Of a stretch of DNA of 64,000 bases, positions 50,015 to 58,135 are shown piece after piece. Both the position numbers and the translations under genes were made by a program. Numbering within the stretch: the first letter of the stretch is position 1; each line of letters opens with the position of its first letter. Under the pieces are notes generated by a model that made no database searches, was not told where the DNA came from, and worked only from the letters and a program-made list of their open reading frames with translations. The stretch comes from Streptomyces sp. NBC_00102. Its GTDB lineage: Bacteria; Actinomycetota; Actinomycetes; Streptomycetales; Streptomycetaceae. Location of the stretch: assembly GCF_026343115.1 (NCBI RefSeq), contig NZ_JAPEMC010000005.1, forward strand, positions 1-64,000, written 5' to 3'.

Positions 50015-51295
50015 ATGCGTTCCCTTACGTTCCGGCGCCGCACAGCCGTCGTCACCGCGGCGCTCACCGCCTTCGCGGCGTTCGCCGCCACGGCTGCCCA
50101 GGCCGCACCCGCTCCCGCGCGGGGCACAGTCACCCCGGCCACGAAGTTCTACGTGGACCCGAACAGCAAGGCGGCCCGGCAGGCCATCGAGGACCTGAGG
50201 GGAGGAAAGATCGAAGACGGCCTGAACATGGTGAAGTTGGCGAGTTACCCGCAGGCCGCGTGGTTCACGGGGGGCACGCCCACCGAAGCCCGCACCGGCG
50301 TACGCAAGCTCGTCCGTGCCGCCGCGGTCACCCGCCGGGTACCGGTCCTGGTGGCGTACGACATCCCCGGCCGGGACTGCAGCCTCTACTCCAGCGGCGG
50401 GGCCGACTCCTCCGCCGCCTACCGCCGGTGGATCGACGCGTTCGCCCAGGGCATCGGCAGCGACCAGGCCGTGGTCATTCTGGAACCCGACAGCCTGGCC
50501 GCCCTTCCCAAGGACTGCGCCGGGGACATCGACCCGACCGGAGAGCTCACCACCCGCCGCACGGAAGACCTCGACTACGCGGTCCGCGCTCTGAAGAGCG
50601 GCGCGAACACCACGGTCTATCTGGACGCGGGCAACAGCCAGTGGCGATCCGTCGGAGACATCACACAGCGGCTCCTGGACGCCGGCGTCGAAGAGAGCGA
50701 CGGCTTCGTCCTGAACATATCCAACTACCAGCCCACGGATCAGACGTCGCGCTACGGGACCTGGATATCCAAGTGCCTGTGGTTCGCCACCGAGGGGCCG
50801 GAATGGTCACGTGGCCACGCCGACTGGTGCGCCGGCCAGTTCTACTCCCCGGCCGCTCCCAACGACGGAACCCCGGGCAACGCCGTCTCCTCCACCGACC
50901 CCTCCACCTGGCACTGGACCGACACCTGGTACGACCAGAACGTGGGCAGTCCCGCCGACGAGGATCTGGCGCACTTCACGATCGACACCAGCCGCAACGG
51001 AAAGGGGCCGTGGACCCCGCAGCCGGGTAAGTACAGTGGCGACCCGGAGACGTGGTGCAATCCGCCCGGACGTGGCATGGGCCCTCGCCCGACCGTCGAC
51101 ACCGGTGTCCCGCTCGTGGACGCCTACCTCTACGTGAAGACCATCGGTGAATCCGACGGCAGCTGCACCCGCAACACCGGCGGCACGATCGACCCCGAGT
51201 ACGGCGTCGTCGACCCTGCCGCCGGAGTCTGGTGGCCCGGACAAGCACATGAACTCGCGCGCAACGCGGAACCACGCCTGACGCTCAACCACTGA
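50015..51295 (+). CDS. Second secreted GH6 family glycoside hydrolase
   Basis: The protein has 426 residues with a Sec signal peptide (RRRTAVVTAALTAFAAFAAT, ending near AAQAA). The GH6 core is clear: FYVDPNSKAARQA, GRDCSLYSSGGADSS, VVILEPDSLAALP, YLDAGNSQW and LNISNYQ. It is about 100 residues longer than the first enzyme, mainly from an insertion containing WISKCLWFATEGPEW and WHWTDTWYDQNVG. Such insertions alter the active-site loops, so the two enzymes may differ in mode of attack. No binding module. RBS CAGGAG precedes ATG 50015. A terminator lies between the two cellulase genes, so this one may depend on readthrough or its own promoter. Confidence 0.92.
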   Translation: MRSLTFRRRTAVVTAALTAFAAFAATAAQAAPAPARGTVTPATKFYVDPNSKAARQAIEDLRGGKIEDGLNMVKLASYPQAAWFTGGTPTEARTGVRKLVRAAAVTRRVPVLVAYDIPGRDCSLYSSGGADSSAAYRRWIDAFAQGIGSDQAVVILEPDSLAALPKDCAGDIDPTGELTTRRTEDLDYAVRALKSGANTTVYLDAGNSQWRSVGDITQRLLDAGVEESDGFVLNISNYQPTDQTSRYGTWISKCLWFATEGPEWSRGHADWCAGQFYSPAAPNDGTPGNAVSSTDPSTWHWTDTWYDQNVGSPADEDLAHFTIDTSRNGKGPWTPQPGKYSGDPETWCNPPGRGMGPRPTVDTGVPLVDAYLYVKTIGESDGSCTRNTGGTIDPEYGVVDPAAGVWWPGQAHELARNAEPRLTLNH

Positions 51296-51493
51296 CCCGG
51301 ACTCCGACGAGTACGCCGCGGCTCCCGGACGCGGCCCGTACGACGGGGCGAGGGAGAACATGAAGAATGCCGGCACCGTCGGGATCACCGGGGCGGCCGT
51401 GGTCGGCAGGGACGGCGCGGCCGGGGCCAGGACGGGCCCGGCCGCGCCGGGCAGCGCACGGGCCAAGGGGGGTACCGGACCACGACACCCTTC

Positions 51494-51575
51494 CCCCGTG
51501 CTCTCACGACGAGGCGCGGGGACTGCCGGGACTTCCCCGTGCTCTCACGACGCGGCGCGGGGACTGCCGGGACGG
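51494..51575. repeat. Two tandem copies of a 41-bp sequence
   Basis: Copies 51494-51534 and 51535-51575 differ at three positions (one internal base and the last two). The second copy runs 31 bases into the 3' end of the IclR gene, so the duplication probably arose from the end of that gene. Confidence 0.85.
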
Positions 51576-52414
51576 GCTGCCCACGGTCCGTCCTCCTCGA
51601 GCCGGCGGGAGATCGCGCGGGCCGTGGCCCGTACGGCAGGGCCGTAGCCCGCCTCCGCGAGGCCGGTGCTGGGCGCTACGACCGACAGCGCCGCGACCAC
51701 TTCGCCGCCGCTTCGCACCGGAGCGGCCACGGTGTCCACCGGCCAGGGGAGGCTCTGCCGTCCGGACGCGTGGTCACCGCGCCGCACTTCGGCGAGGGCC
51801 CGACGCAGGTCGGCCGGGGTGCGGATGTCGTCGTGGCCCTGTCTGAGGCGGCCCTCTCCGGGCTCGTAGGTGGTGATGGCGTGGTCCTGGACGTCCTTCG
51901 GCGCGAAGGCGAGCAGCACCAGCCCGACGCCGGTGGTGGTGAGGGGGAGACGCCCTCCCACCCGGTAGTGCACGGGGCCGGCGTCCAGCGCCGAGAGCCT
52001 CTCGACGAGCACCGCCTCGCCCTGCTCGTACACGGCGAGCAGCACGTGCTGTCGCGTGACGTGGAAGAGGTCCTCCATGAACGGCATGGCCACGGAGCGC
52101 AGGCCGTGGCCGCGCGGCGCCAGGGAAGCGGTCTCCAGCAGGCGAAGCCCCACGACGTAGCGGCCGTCGTCCAGATGCTCCAGCGCGCCCGCGTGGACCA
52201 GTGACCGGGCGAGCCGCAGAGCACTGCTGCGGGGGATCTTGCTCCGCCGCGCGAGCCCGGCGAGCGTCTGCGCACGATGATCGGCGTCGAAGGTGCCGAG
52301 CAGGGCGAACGCCCGGTCGATGACGGGTTGCCCCTCGGCGGGCTTCCCGCCCCGACGGGGCCGAGTGCCGTCACCCGAACCCGGTGTTCCATTCATCGGC
52401 ATCACCCGTGCCAT
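51545..52414 (-). CDS. IclR-family transcriptional regulator
   Basis: The protein has 289 residues. A winged helix lies near the N-terminus (VIDRAFALLGTFDADHRAQTL, then KIPRSSALRLARSL). The IclR effector domain follows, with VHYRVGGRLPLTTTGVGLVLLAF. The start is at ATG 52414, with ATGs at 52402 and 52396 as alternatives. It is divergent from the amidohydrolase gene with 58 bases between the starts, the usual sign that it controls that gene. Effectors of this family are often aromatic or short-chain acids. Confidence 0.9.
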   Translation of the reverse strand: MARVMPMNGTPGSGDGTRPRRGGKPAEGQPVIDRAFALLGTFDADHRAQTLAGLARRSKIPRSSALRLARSLVHAGALEHLDDGRYVVGLRLLETASLAPRGHGLRSVAMPFMEDLFHVTRQHVLLAVYEQGEAVLVERLSALDAGPVHYRVGGRLPLTTTGVGLVLLAFAPKDVQDHAITTYEPGEGRLRQGHDDIRTPADLRRALAEVRRGDHASGRQSLPWPVDTVAAPVRSGGEVVAALSVVAPSTGLAEAGYGPAVRATARAISRRLEEDGPWAARPGSPRAAS

Positions 52415-52472
52415 CCTACGACGCCGTTCCTACGCTGACCAAGGTAAGGATCCGCATCCGAGGGAGCTCCGC

Positions 52473-53432
52473 ATGACCCCCACAGGCCTCATCGACGTCC
52501 ACGCGCACTTCGTCACCGACAGCTACGTCGCAGCGGCCCGGGCCGCGGGGATCGAGCATCCCGACGGCATGCCCGGCTGGCCTTCGTGGAGCGTCGAACA
52601 GCATCTCGACCTGATGGATCGGTCGGGAATCGAGAAGTCCTACCTGTCGGTCTCCTCTCCGGGAGTGCACTTCGGGGACGACGTCGCGGCGCGTGCCCTC
52701 GCGCGCGAAGTCAACGAGTTCTGCGCCGGGGTCCGCAGCGGGCGTCCGCGGCGATTCGGCCATTTCGCCTCCCTGCCGCTGCCCGACGTCGGGGGCGCGC
52801 TCGCGGAAGCCGCCCACGCCCTCGACGTACTCGGAGCGGACGGGGTGGCCGTGGAGACCAACCACCACGGCGTCTACCTCGGCGACCCGCGGTTCGAGCC
52901 GCTGTGGGAGGAACTCGGCCGTCGGGGCGCCCTCGTCTTCGTCCACCCCACGTCCCCGCCCCGCGCCGACGAACTGTCCCTGGGCCGGCCGCGGCCGATG
53001 CTGGAGTTCCTCTTCGACACCGCCCGTACGGCGAGCGACCTGCTCCTGCGCGGAGTGTTCACCCGCCACCCCCGGATCCGCTGGGTGCTGACCCACGGCG
53101 GAGGCGCGCTGCCGCTGCTCGCCGACCGCATCGACCTGTTCAGCTCCGTGTTCGGTGACGGCACCCAGGAATCGCCGGAAGCGCCCAGCGCGGTGGAGCA
53201 GCTCGGCCGCCTCTGGTACGACATGGCCGGGACACCCTTCCCGCGCCAGATCCCGGCCCTCGACGCCGCGTTCGGCACCGAGCGCCTTCTCTACGGCAGT
53301 GACTACTGCTGGACCCCCGCGGCGGGGGCGCTCGCCCAGGTCGCCTCCGTCGACTCGGCGGAGCGGCCTTCCGCCACCGACACCTGGCGGGACCTCACCA
53401 CGCGCAACGCGCGGCGCCTGTTCGACGTGTGA
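52473..53432 (+). CDS. Amidohydrolase-2 family enzyme (ACMSD / decarboxylase-like)
   Basis: The protein has 319 residues, a TIM-barrel metal-dependent hydrolase or decarboxylase. Metal ligands are visible in LIDVHAHF at the N-terminus, in VFVHPTSPP and in LTHGGGALPLLADR, with the final Asp in LLYGSDYCW. The family includes ACMSD and gamma-resorcylate decarboxylase, which remove carboxyl groups from aromatic or unsaturated acids. The exact substrate is not readable. GAGGGAG precedes ATG 52473. Its stop is 24 bases from the convergent LacI gene with no terminator seen between. Confidence 0.87.
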   Translation: MTPTGLIDVHAHFVTDSYVAAARAAGIEHPDGMPGWPSWSVEQHLDLMDRSGIEKSYLSVSSPGVHFGDDVAARALAREVNEFCAGVRSGRPRRFGHFASLPLPDVGGALAEAAHALDVLGADGVAVETNHHGVYLGDPRFEPLWEELGRRGALVFVHPTSPPRADELSLGRPRPMLEFLFDTARTASDLLLRGVFTRHPRIRWVLTHGGGALPLLADRIDLFSSVFGDGTQESPEAPSAVEQLGRLWYDMAGTPFPRQIPALDAAFGTERLLYGSDYCWTPAAGALAQVASVDSAERPSATDTWRDLTTRNARRLFDV

Positions 53433-53456
53433 CGTCGGCCCAAGGACGCTTCGCGC

Positions 53457-54527
53457 TCACCACACCCCGTCGCGGACCGCCGCTCCCTCGGTGCTCTCGC
53501 GCAGGACGAGGCGGTGTGCCACCACGCGGTCCTGCGGGTCCGCCGATCCGGGGCGGCCCGCCTCGTCCGGCCCGGCCCCCGGACGCGTCGCCTCGTCGAT
53601 GCGGCGCAGCAGCAGGTCCACCGCGACCCGGGCCACCGCCTCCTTGTCCGGGGCGACCGTGCTCAGGGACGGCACGCTGAACCGGCCGCCCTCCACGTCG
53701 TCGAAGCCGATGACGGCCACGTCCTCGGGCACCCGGGCACCGAAGGAGTGCAGGGCCCGCAACGCGCCCAGAGCGAGCTGGTCGTTGAGGCACAGCAATG
53801 CGTCCGGCCGGACCCCGTCGGCCAGTACCCGGTGCACCGCGGCGGCGCCGTGGCTCATGTGGAACGCGTCCACCGGCAGCAGGGAGGCGGGGTCGTGGGC
53901 GATGCCCGCCTCGGCGAGCGCGGCGAGGAAGCCCCGGGTGCGCGCCTGCGCGGTGCCGACCGCCCCGTCGTTCCGCCCGCCGACCGTGACGATGCGCCGG
54001 CGCCCCATGGCGAGCAGGTGACCGGTGGCCTCCCGGGCCGCGCGTTCGTTGTCGATGGCCACGTGGTCGGCCCCGTCGGTCAGCAGCTCGCCCAGCAGGA
54101 CGGTCGGCGGCGGCCCGGCGTGGGCGCTCAGGTCTTCCGGAGCCAGGGCCAGCGGGCTGAGGATGACTCCGTCCACGAAGGTGGAGCCGAAGCCGGCCAG
54201 CGCGGCCCGCTCCCGCTCACGGTCGCCGCCGGACTGGTGGATCAGCACGGTCAGGGAGCGCCCCTCGGCCTCCCGGACGACGTGCTGGGCCAGTTCGGCG
54301 AAGTACGGGACGTCGAGTTCCGGTACGACCAGGGCGATGATTCCCGTCCGCCCGCTGCGCAGATGCCGCCCGGCGAGATTGATGCGGTAACCGAGGTGGT
54401 CGATCGCCTCCTGCACCACCCGCCGGGTCCGCTCGGACACGTGGACGTAGTCGTTGAGCACGTTGGACACCGTCTTCTCCGACACCCCCGCGTGCCGTGC
54501 GACGTCCTTGATCCTCGGCCGTGCCAC
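53457..54527 (-). CDS. LacI-family repressor of the sugar ABC transporter/glycosidase locus
   Basis: The protein has 356 residues. The helix-turn-helix is RIKDVARHAGVSEKTVSNVL, the hinge INLAGRHLRSGRTG, and the sensor domain includes VIGFDDVEGGRFSVPSLSTV. GTG 54527 is chosen as the start because GGGAGG lies six bases before it; a TTG six bases further up would leave no spacing. It is divergent from the sugar transporter operon. The palindrome TACATCGATGTA occurs in the transporter promoter and again in the promoter of the sialidase-like gene 7 kb away, so it probably controls both. Confidence 0.9.
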   Translation of the reverse strand: MARPRIKDVARHAGVSEKTVSNVLNDYVHVSERTRRVVQEAIDHLGYRINLAGRHLRSGRTGIIALVVPELDVPYFAELAQHVVREAEGRSLTVLIHQSGGDRERERAALAGFGSTFVDGVILSPLALAPEDLSAHAGPPPTVLLGELLTDGADHVAIDNERAAREATGHLLAMGRRRIVTVGGRNDGAVGTAQARTRGFLAALAEAGIAHDPASLLPVDAFHMSHGAAAVHRVLADGVRPDALLCLNDQLALGALRALHSFGARVPEDVAVIGFDDVEGGRFSVPSLSTVAPDKEAVARVAVDLLLRRIDEATRPGAGPDEAGRPGSADPQDRVVAHRLVLRESTEGAAVRDGVW

Positions 54528-54645
54528 CCGCAACCTCCCAGCCCTAGGTACGCCCCGAGTCTATGGGGGCCTTCCGGGCAGTCCGGGGGCGGCTCCGTGA
54601 TGCCGGTCGGGGGACGCGTTCGATGCACAAGCGATGACGCAACTC

Positions 54646-54674
54646 TTTACAGCCAATGTACATCGATGTAAAAA
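54646..54674 (+). promoter_or_regulatory. Predicted promoter with LacI operator for the sugar transporter operon
   Basis: -35 TTTACA (54646-54651), 17-base spacer, -10 TAAAAA (54669-54674). The perfect palindrome TACATCGATGTA (54659-54670) lies in the spacer and touches the -10, so a bound repressor would block RNA polymerase. The leader to the ATG at 54797 is about 120 bases. Confidence 0.72.
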
Positions 54675-54796
54675 CAGGGCACCGCACTGGTGGACCCGGT
54701 GCGGATCACCCCGATGTGCGCGGGCGGCCGAAGGCTGCCGTGCCGATGGCGCCTGCCGTCGGCCGGGCACGTCGTCCGGCCGTCGAAAGGTCAGTG

Positions 54797-56170
54797 ATGA
54801 GCTCTGCACCCTCTGCCCGTAGGCCACTTGGCGCCTGGGGCTCCGGCGATTCGCCCGGTCTGGGCCGCCGCCGGCTGTTCCGCTACGGAGCCGCCGGGGC
54901 GACCGCGCTCCTGGCCGCGGGCCCGCTGGCCGGCTGCGCGTCGCCCGCCGGCTCCACCGGACCCGCCGCGCTGAAGGTGTGGGACCTGTTCCAGGGCGGC
55001 GACGGCATGCTGATGGACGAGATGATCGCGGCGGTCTCCCGGGGCGCCGACGGGTTCCACGTGGACCGGACGATCCTGGACTGGGGCCCGTCGTACTACA
55101 CGAAACTGGCCATGTCGGCGGCCGGCGGACGCGCTTCGGACGTGGCGGTGATGCACCTGTCACGCCTGGCCGGATACGCCCCCGGCGGCCTGCTCGACCC
55201 GATCGACCTGGACCTGATGGCCGAATTCGGCGTGAAGGAGAAGGACTTCGCCCCCGCGGTGTGGAAGCGCGCCCAGCACGAGGGCACGGCCTACGCGATT
55301 CCGCTGGACGTCCATCCGTTCATCGTCTTCTACGACAAGGACGTGGCCGGCGAGGCCGGTCTGCTCGACCCCGCCGGCCACCTCGCACCGATGGGCTCGC
55401 CCGAAGCGCTGCTGGACGCCGGGAAGAAGCTGGCGAAGGCCACCGGGCACTCCGGCATCCTCTTCGGCCACGTCACCGACACCGCCCAGAGCTGGCGGCA
55501 GTTCGCGGCGCTGTACGCCCAGACCGGCGCCTCCTTCACACTGCCCGACGGCGGGCCGCCGAAGATCGACATCGAGGCGGCGGTGAAGGTCGTGACCTTC
55601 ATGAAACAGCTCTTCGACGGCCGGACCAACCCCAACAACCTGGACTACAACGGCGCGATGGCCGCCTTCATGGACGGCCGCGGCGGCATGATCATGGCAG
55701 GGGAGTGGGAGCTGCCCACCTTCCGGAAGTCCGGCATCAAGAACCTCGGGGCCGCCCCCTTCCCGCAGATATTCGACCGGCCGGCCGTCTACGCCGACTC
55801 GCACAGCTTCGTCCTGCCGCACCAGGACGACCCCGACCCCGCCCGGCGCCGCCAGGCCCACCGGTACATCGCCGAGATCATCAAGCAGAGCCTGACCTGG
55901 GCGAGCGCCGGGCACATCCCCGCCTATCTGCCGGTCCAGGCCCGCCCCGAGTACGCGAAGCTCGACCCCCAGTCCTCGTACGCGGCCGCGGGCGAGATCG
56001 CCGTCCTCGACCCGCCGAACTGGTTCGCCGGAGCCGGTGGCAACTTCCAGAACCGCATGTGCCAGCCGCTCCAGTCGGCGCTGCTGGGCAACACCTCGGC
56101 CGAGAAGGCGGTACGGCAGATGGTCCGGGAAGCGGACACCCTGCTGCGCCAGCCCAACCCGGTCGCCTGA
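54797..56170 (+). CDS. Sugar ABC transporter substrate-binding lipoprotein
   Basis: The protein has 457 residues. The signal peptide has a twin-arginine-like RRRLF (residues 24-28) before a hydrophobic stretch and ends at lipobox LAGC (Cys47), so export by Tat with lipid anchoring is likely. The mature part is a family-1 sugar-binding protein: LKVWDLFQGGDGMLMDEM at the start, AIPLDVHPFIVFYDKD, and AAFMDGRGGMIMAGEWELP. AAAGG lies six bases before the ATG. First gene of the transporter operon; two permeases and a GH2 enzyme follow. No ATPase is encoded here, so a shared MsiK-type ATPase elsewhere is expected. Confidence 0.9.
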   Translation: MSSAPSARRPLGAWGSGDSPGLGRRRLFRYGAAGATALLAAGPLAGCASPAGSTGPAALKVWDLFQGGDGMLMDEMIAAVSRGADGFHVDRTILDWGPSYYTKLAMSAAGGRASDVAVMHLSRLAGYAPGGLLDPIDLDLMAEFGVKEKDFAPAVWKRAQHEGTAYAIPLDVHPFIVFYDKDVAGEAGLLDPAGHLAPMGSPEALLDAGKKLAKATGHSGILFGHVTDTAQSWRQFAALYAQTGASFTLPDGGPPKIDIEAAVKVVTFMKQLFDGRTNPNNLDYNGAMAAFMDGRGGMIMAGEWELPTFRKSGIKNLGAAPFPQIFDRPAVYADSHSFVLPHQDDPDPARRRQAHRYIAEIIKQSLTWASAGHIPAYLPVQARPEYAKLDPQSSYAAAGEIAVLDPPNWFAGAGGNFQNRMCQPLQSALLGNTSAEKAVRQMVREADTLLRQPNPVA

Positions 56171-56192
56171 CGACAGCCGAAGGAGCCGCATC

Positions 56193-57131
56193 GTGACCAC
56201 CACCGCACCCGCCGGAGCCACGGCGCCATCCCACCCGCACTCCTCCGAAACACCGCCCGCGCCCCGGCGCCGCCGCTCACTCACCGGCGGCGGAGGCGTG
56301 TTCGTCCTGCCCTTCCTGGCGTTCTTCGGACTCTTCCTGGTCTGGCCCATCGTCCAGGGCCTCTGGATGAGCCTCACCGACGCCTCGCTCACCCTGCACG
56401 ACCCCGAGTTCGTCGGACTCGCCAACTACGCCGAGGCGCTGGGCGACCCCGACGTCTGGAGCAGCCTCGGCAACACCGTCTTCTTCACCCTCATATCCTG
56501 CGTACCGCTCGTCCTGATGGCCCTGGCCATGGCCCTGCTCGTGCACAGCGGGCTGGTCGGCCAATGGGTGTGGCGCCTGGCCTACTTCGCCCCCTACCTG
56601 CTGCCCGTCACCGTGGTCACGCTCATCTGGACGTGGCTCTACCAGCCCGACATCGGCCTCGGGAACCAGCTGCTGACGTCCCTCGGCTTCGAACCCGTCG
56701 GCTGGCTCTCCGACGAGTCGGTGGCCATGTGGTCCGTGGCGGCCCTCACCGTCTGGTGGACGGTGGGCTTCAACTTCCTGCTCTACCTCGCGGCCCTGCA
56801 GTCCCTGCCCGTCACCTTCGACGAGGCGGCCGCGCTCGACGGGGCGGGTGCCTGGCGGCGACTGTGGTCCGTCACCCTGCCCCAGCTGCGCCACACCACC
56901 GTCATGGTCGCCATGCTCCAAGTGCTCGCCTCGCTCAAGGTGTTCGACCAAATCTACATCCTCACCAAGGGCGGCCCCAACGGCTCGACCCGCCCGATCC
57001 TCGAATACGTCTACGACGTCGGCTTCACCGGATACAGGCTCGGCTACGCCTCCGCGATCAGCTACGTCTTCTTCGCGCTCGTCATCGTCGTCTCCGTCGT
57101 GCAGCTCCGCTTCTTCCGTCAGGAGGGCTGA
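56193..57131 (+). CDS. Sugar ABC transporter permease (MalF/UgpA type)
   Basis: The protein has 312 residues with six predicted transmembrane helices after a polar 28-residue start. The EAA loop is LPVTFDEAAALDGAGAWRRL. The conserved FGLFLVWPIVQGLWMSLTD opening and VFDQIYILTKGGPNG are typical of CUT1-family permeases. It starts at GTG 56193 with AAGGAG upstream, 22 bases after the binding-protein stop. It pairs with the next gene to form the pore. Confidence 0.92.
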   Translation: MTTTAPAGATAPSHPHSSETPPAPRRRRSLTGGGGVFVLPFLAFFGLFLVWPIVQGLWMSLTDASLTLHDPEFVGLANYAEALGDPDVWSSLGNTVFFTLISCVPLVLMALAMALLVHSGLVGQWVWRLAYFAPYLLPVTVVTLIWTWLYQPDIGLGNQLLTSLGFEPVGWLSDESVAMWSVAALTVWWTVGFNFLLYLAALQSLPVTFDEAAALDGAGAWRRLWSVTLPQLRHTTVMVAMLQVLASLKVFDQIYILTKGGPNGSTRPILEYVYDVGFTGYRLGYASAISYVFFALVIVVSVVQLRFFRQEG

Positions 57132-57133
57132 CC

Positions 57134-58060
57134 ATGTCCGCCGTCTCCACCCCCGCCCGCCGGCCGCAACGACCGCAACGGCCGTACCGTCCGAACCGGC
57201 CGCGCCGCGAGGAGTCGGGGTCCCTCCTGCTGCTCGGCCACGGACGGCTGCCCCGCGTCCTCGCCGGGACGGCGCTGACCGTGCTCGCCGTCGTCTGGCT
57301 GCTCCCCTTCCTCTGGGCGGTCGCCACCTCGCTGCAGAGCGAGCAGGACGTGATGAAGTCGGGCCTCTCGCCGTTCAAGGGCGCCTTCACGCTCGACGCC
57401 TACCGGCGGATTCTGGACCGTGGAAACGTGCCCACCTGGGCCTTCAACAGCGTGCTGATCGCGGTACTGGTCACCGTGCTCACCGTCGCCGTCTCCACGC
57501 TCGCCGCGTACGGCTTCTCCCGCGGCACCTTCCGCGGCCGGCGCGCCTTCCTCGCCGTCACGGTCGCCGCGATCATGGTCCCGCCGCAACTGCTCATCGT
57601 CCCGCTCTTCGAGCAGATGACGACGTTCCACCTGGTCGACACCTACGCGGCGGTCATCCTGCCGCAGGTGGTCGCCCCGATGATGGTCTTCATCCTCAAG
57701 CGCTTCTTCGACGGCATCCCCCGCGAGCTCGAGGACGCGGCCCGCATCGACGGCGCCTCCGAACTCCGGGTGTTCTGGTCGATCGTCCTTCCGCTGTCCC
57801 GCCCGATCGTCTCCGCCGTCGCGATCTTCGTTTTCATCGGCGCCTGGAACAACTTCATGTGGCCCTTCGTCGTCACCAACGACCCCGACCTCATGACGCT
57901 TCCCGTCGGCCTCGCCACCGTCAAGGACGCCTACGGCATCCAGTACGCCGGGTCCATGGCGTCCGCCCTGCTGTCGGCGGCCCCGCTGATCGTGATGTTC
58001 CTCCTCTTCCAGCGGCGCATCGTCAACTCCGTGGCCACCACCGGCCTCGGCGGCGGCTGA
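57134..58060 (+). CDS. Sugar ABC transporter permease (MalG/UgpE type)
   Basis: The protein has 308 residues. An Arg/Pro-rich cytoplasmic start precedes six predicted helices. The EAA loop is IPRELEDAARIDGASELRVF, and FIGAWNNFMWPFVVTNDPD and LPVGLATVKDAYGIQY are family hallmarks. The ATG lies two bases after the previous stop, with AGGAGG overlapping the end of that gene, so translation is coupled. It completes the CUT1 pore with the MalF-type partner. Confidence 0.92.
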   Translation: MSAVSTPARRPQRPQRPYRPNRPRREESGSLLLLGHGRLPRVLAGTALTVLAVVWLLPFLWAVATSLQSEQDVMKSGLSPFKGAFTLDAYRRILDRGNVPTWAFNSVLIAVLVTVLTVAVSTLAAYGFSRGTFRGRRAFLAVTVAAIMVPPQLLIVPLFEQMTTFHLVDTYAAVILPQVVAPMMVFILKRFFDGIPRELEDAARIDGASELRVFWSIVLPLSRPIVSAVAIFVFIGAWNNFMWPFVVTNDPDLMTLPVGLATVKDAYGIQYAGSMASALLSAAPLIVMFLLFQRRIVNSVATTGLGGG

Positions 58061-58135
58061 CCCCAACTCCCTGTCCGCCTTCCTGTCCGCGTGCCGGCCT
58101 CCCGCCGGCCGCACCACCTTCCGACTGGAGTCCCT

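Noticed and set aside
51360..51846. Rightward open frames over the 3' end of the IclR gene
   Set aside because: They are antisense to a clear regulator, contain the tandem duplication and have no domain content.
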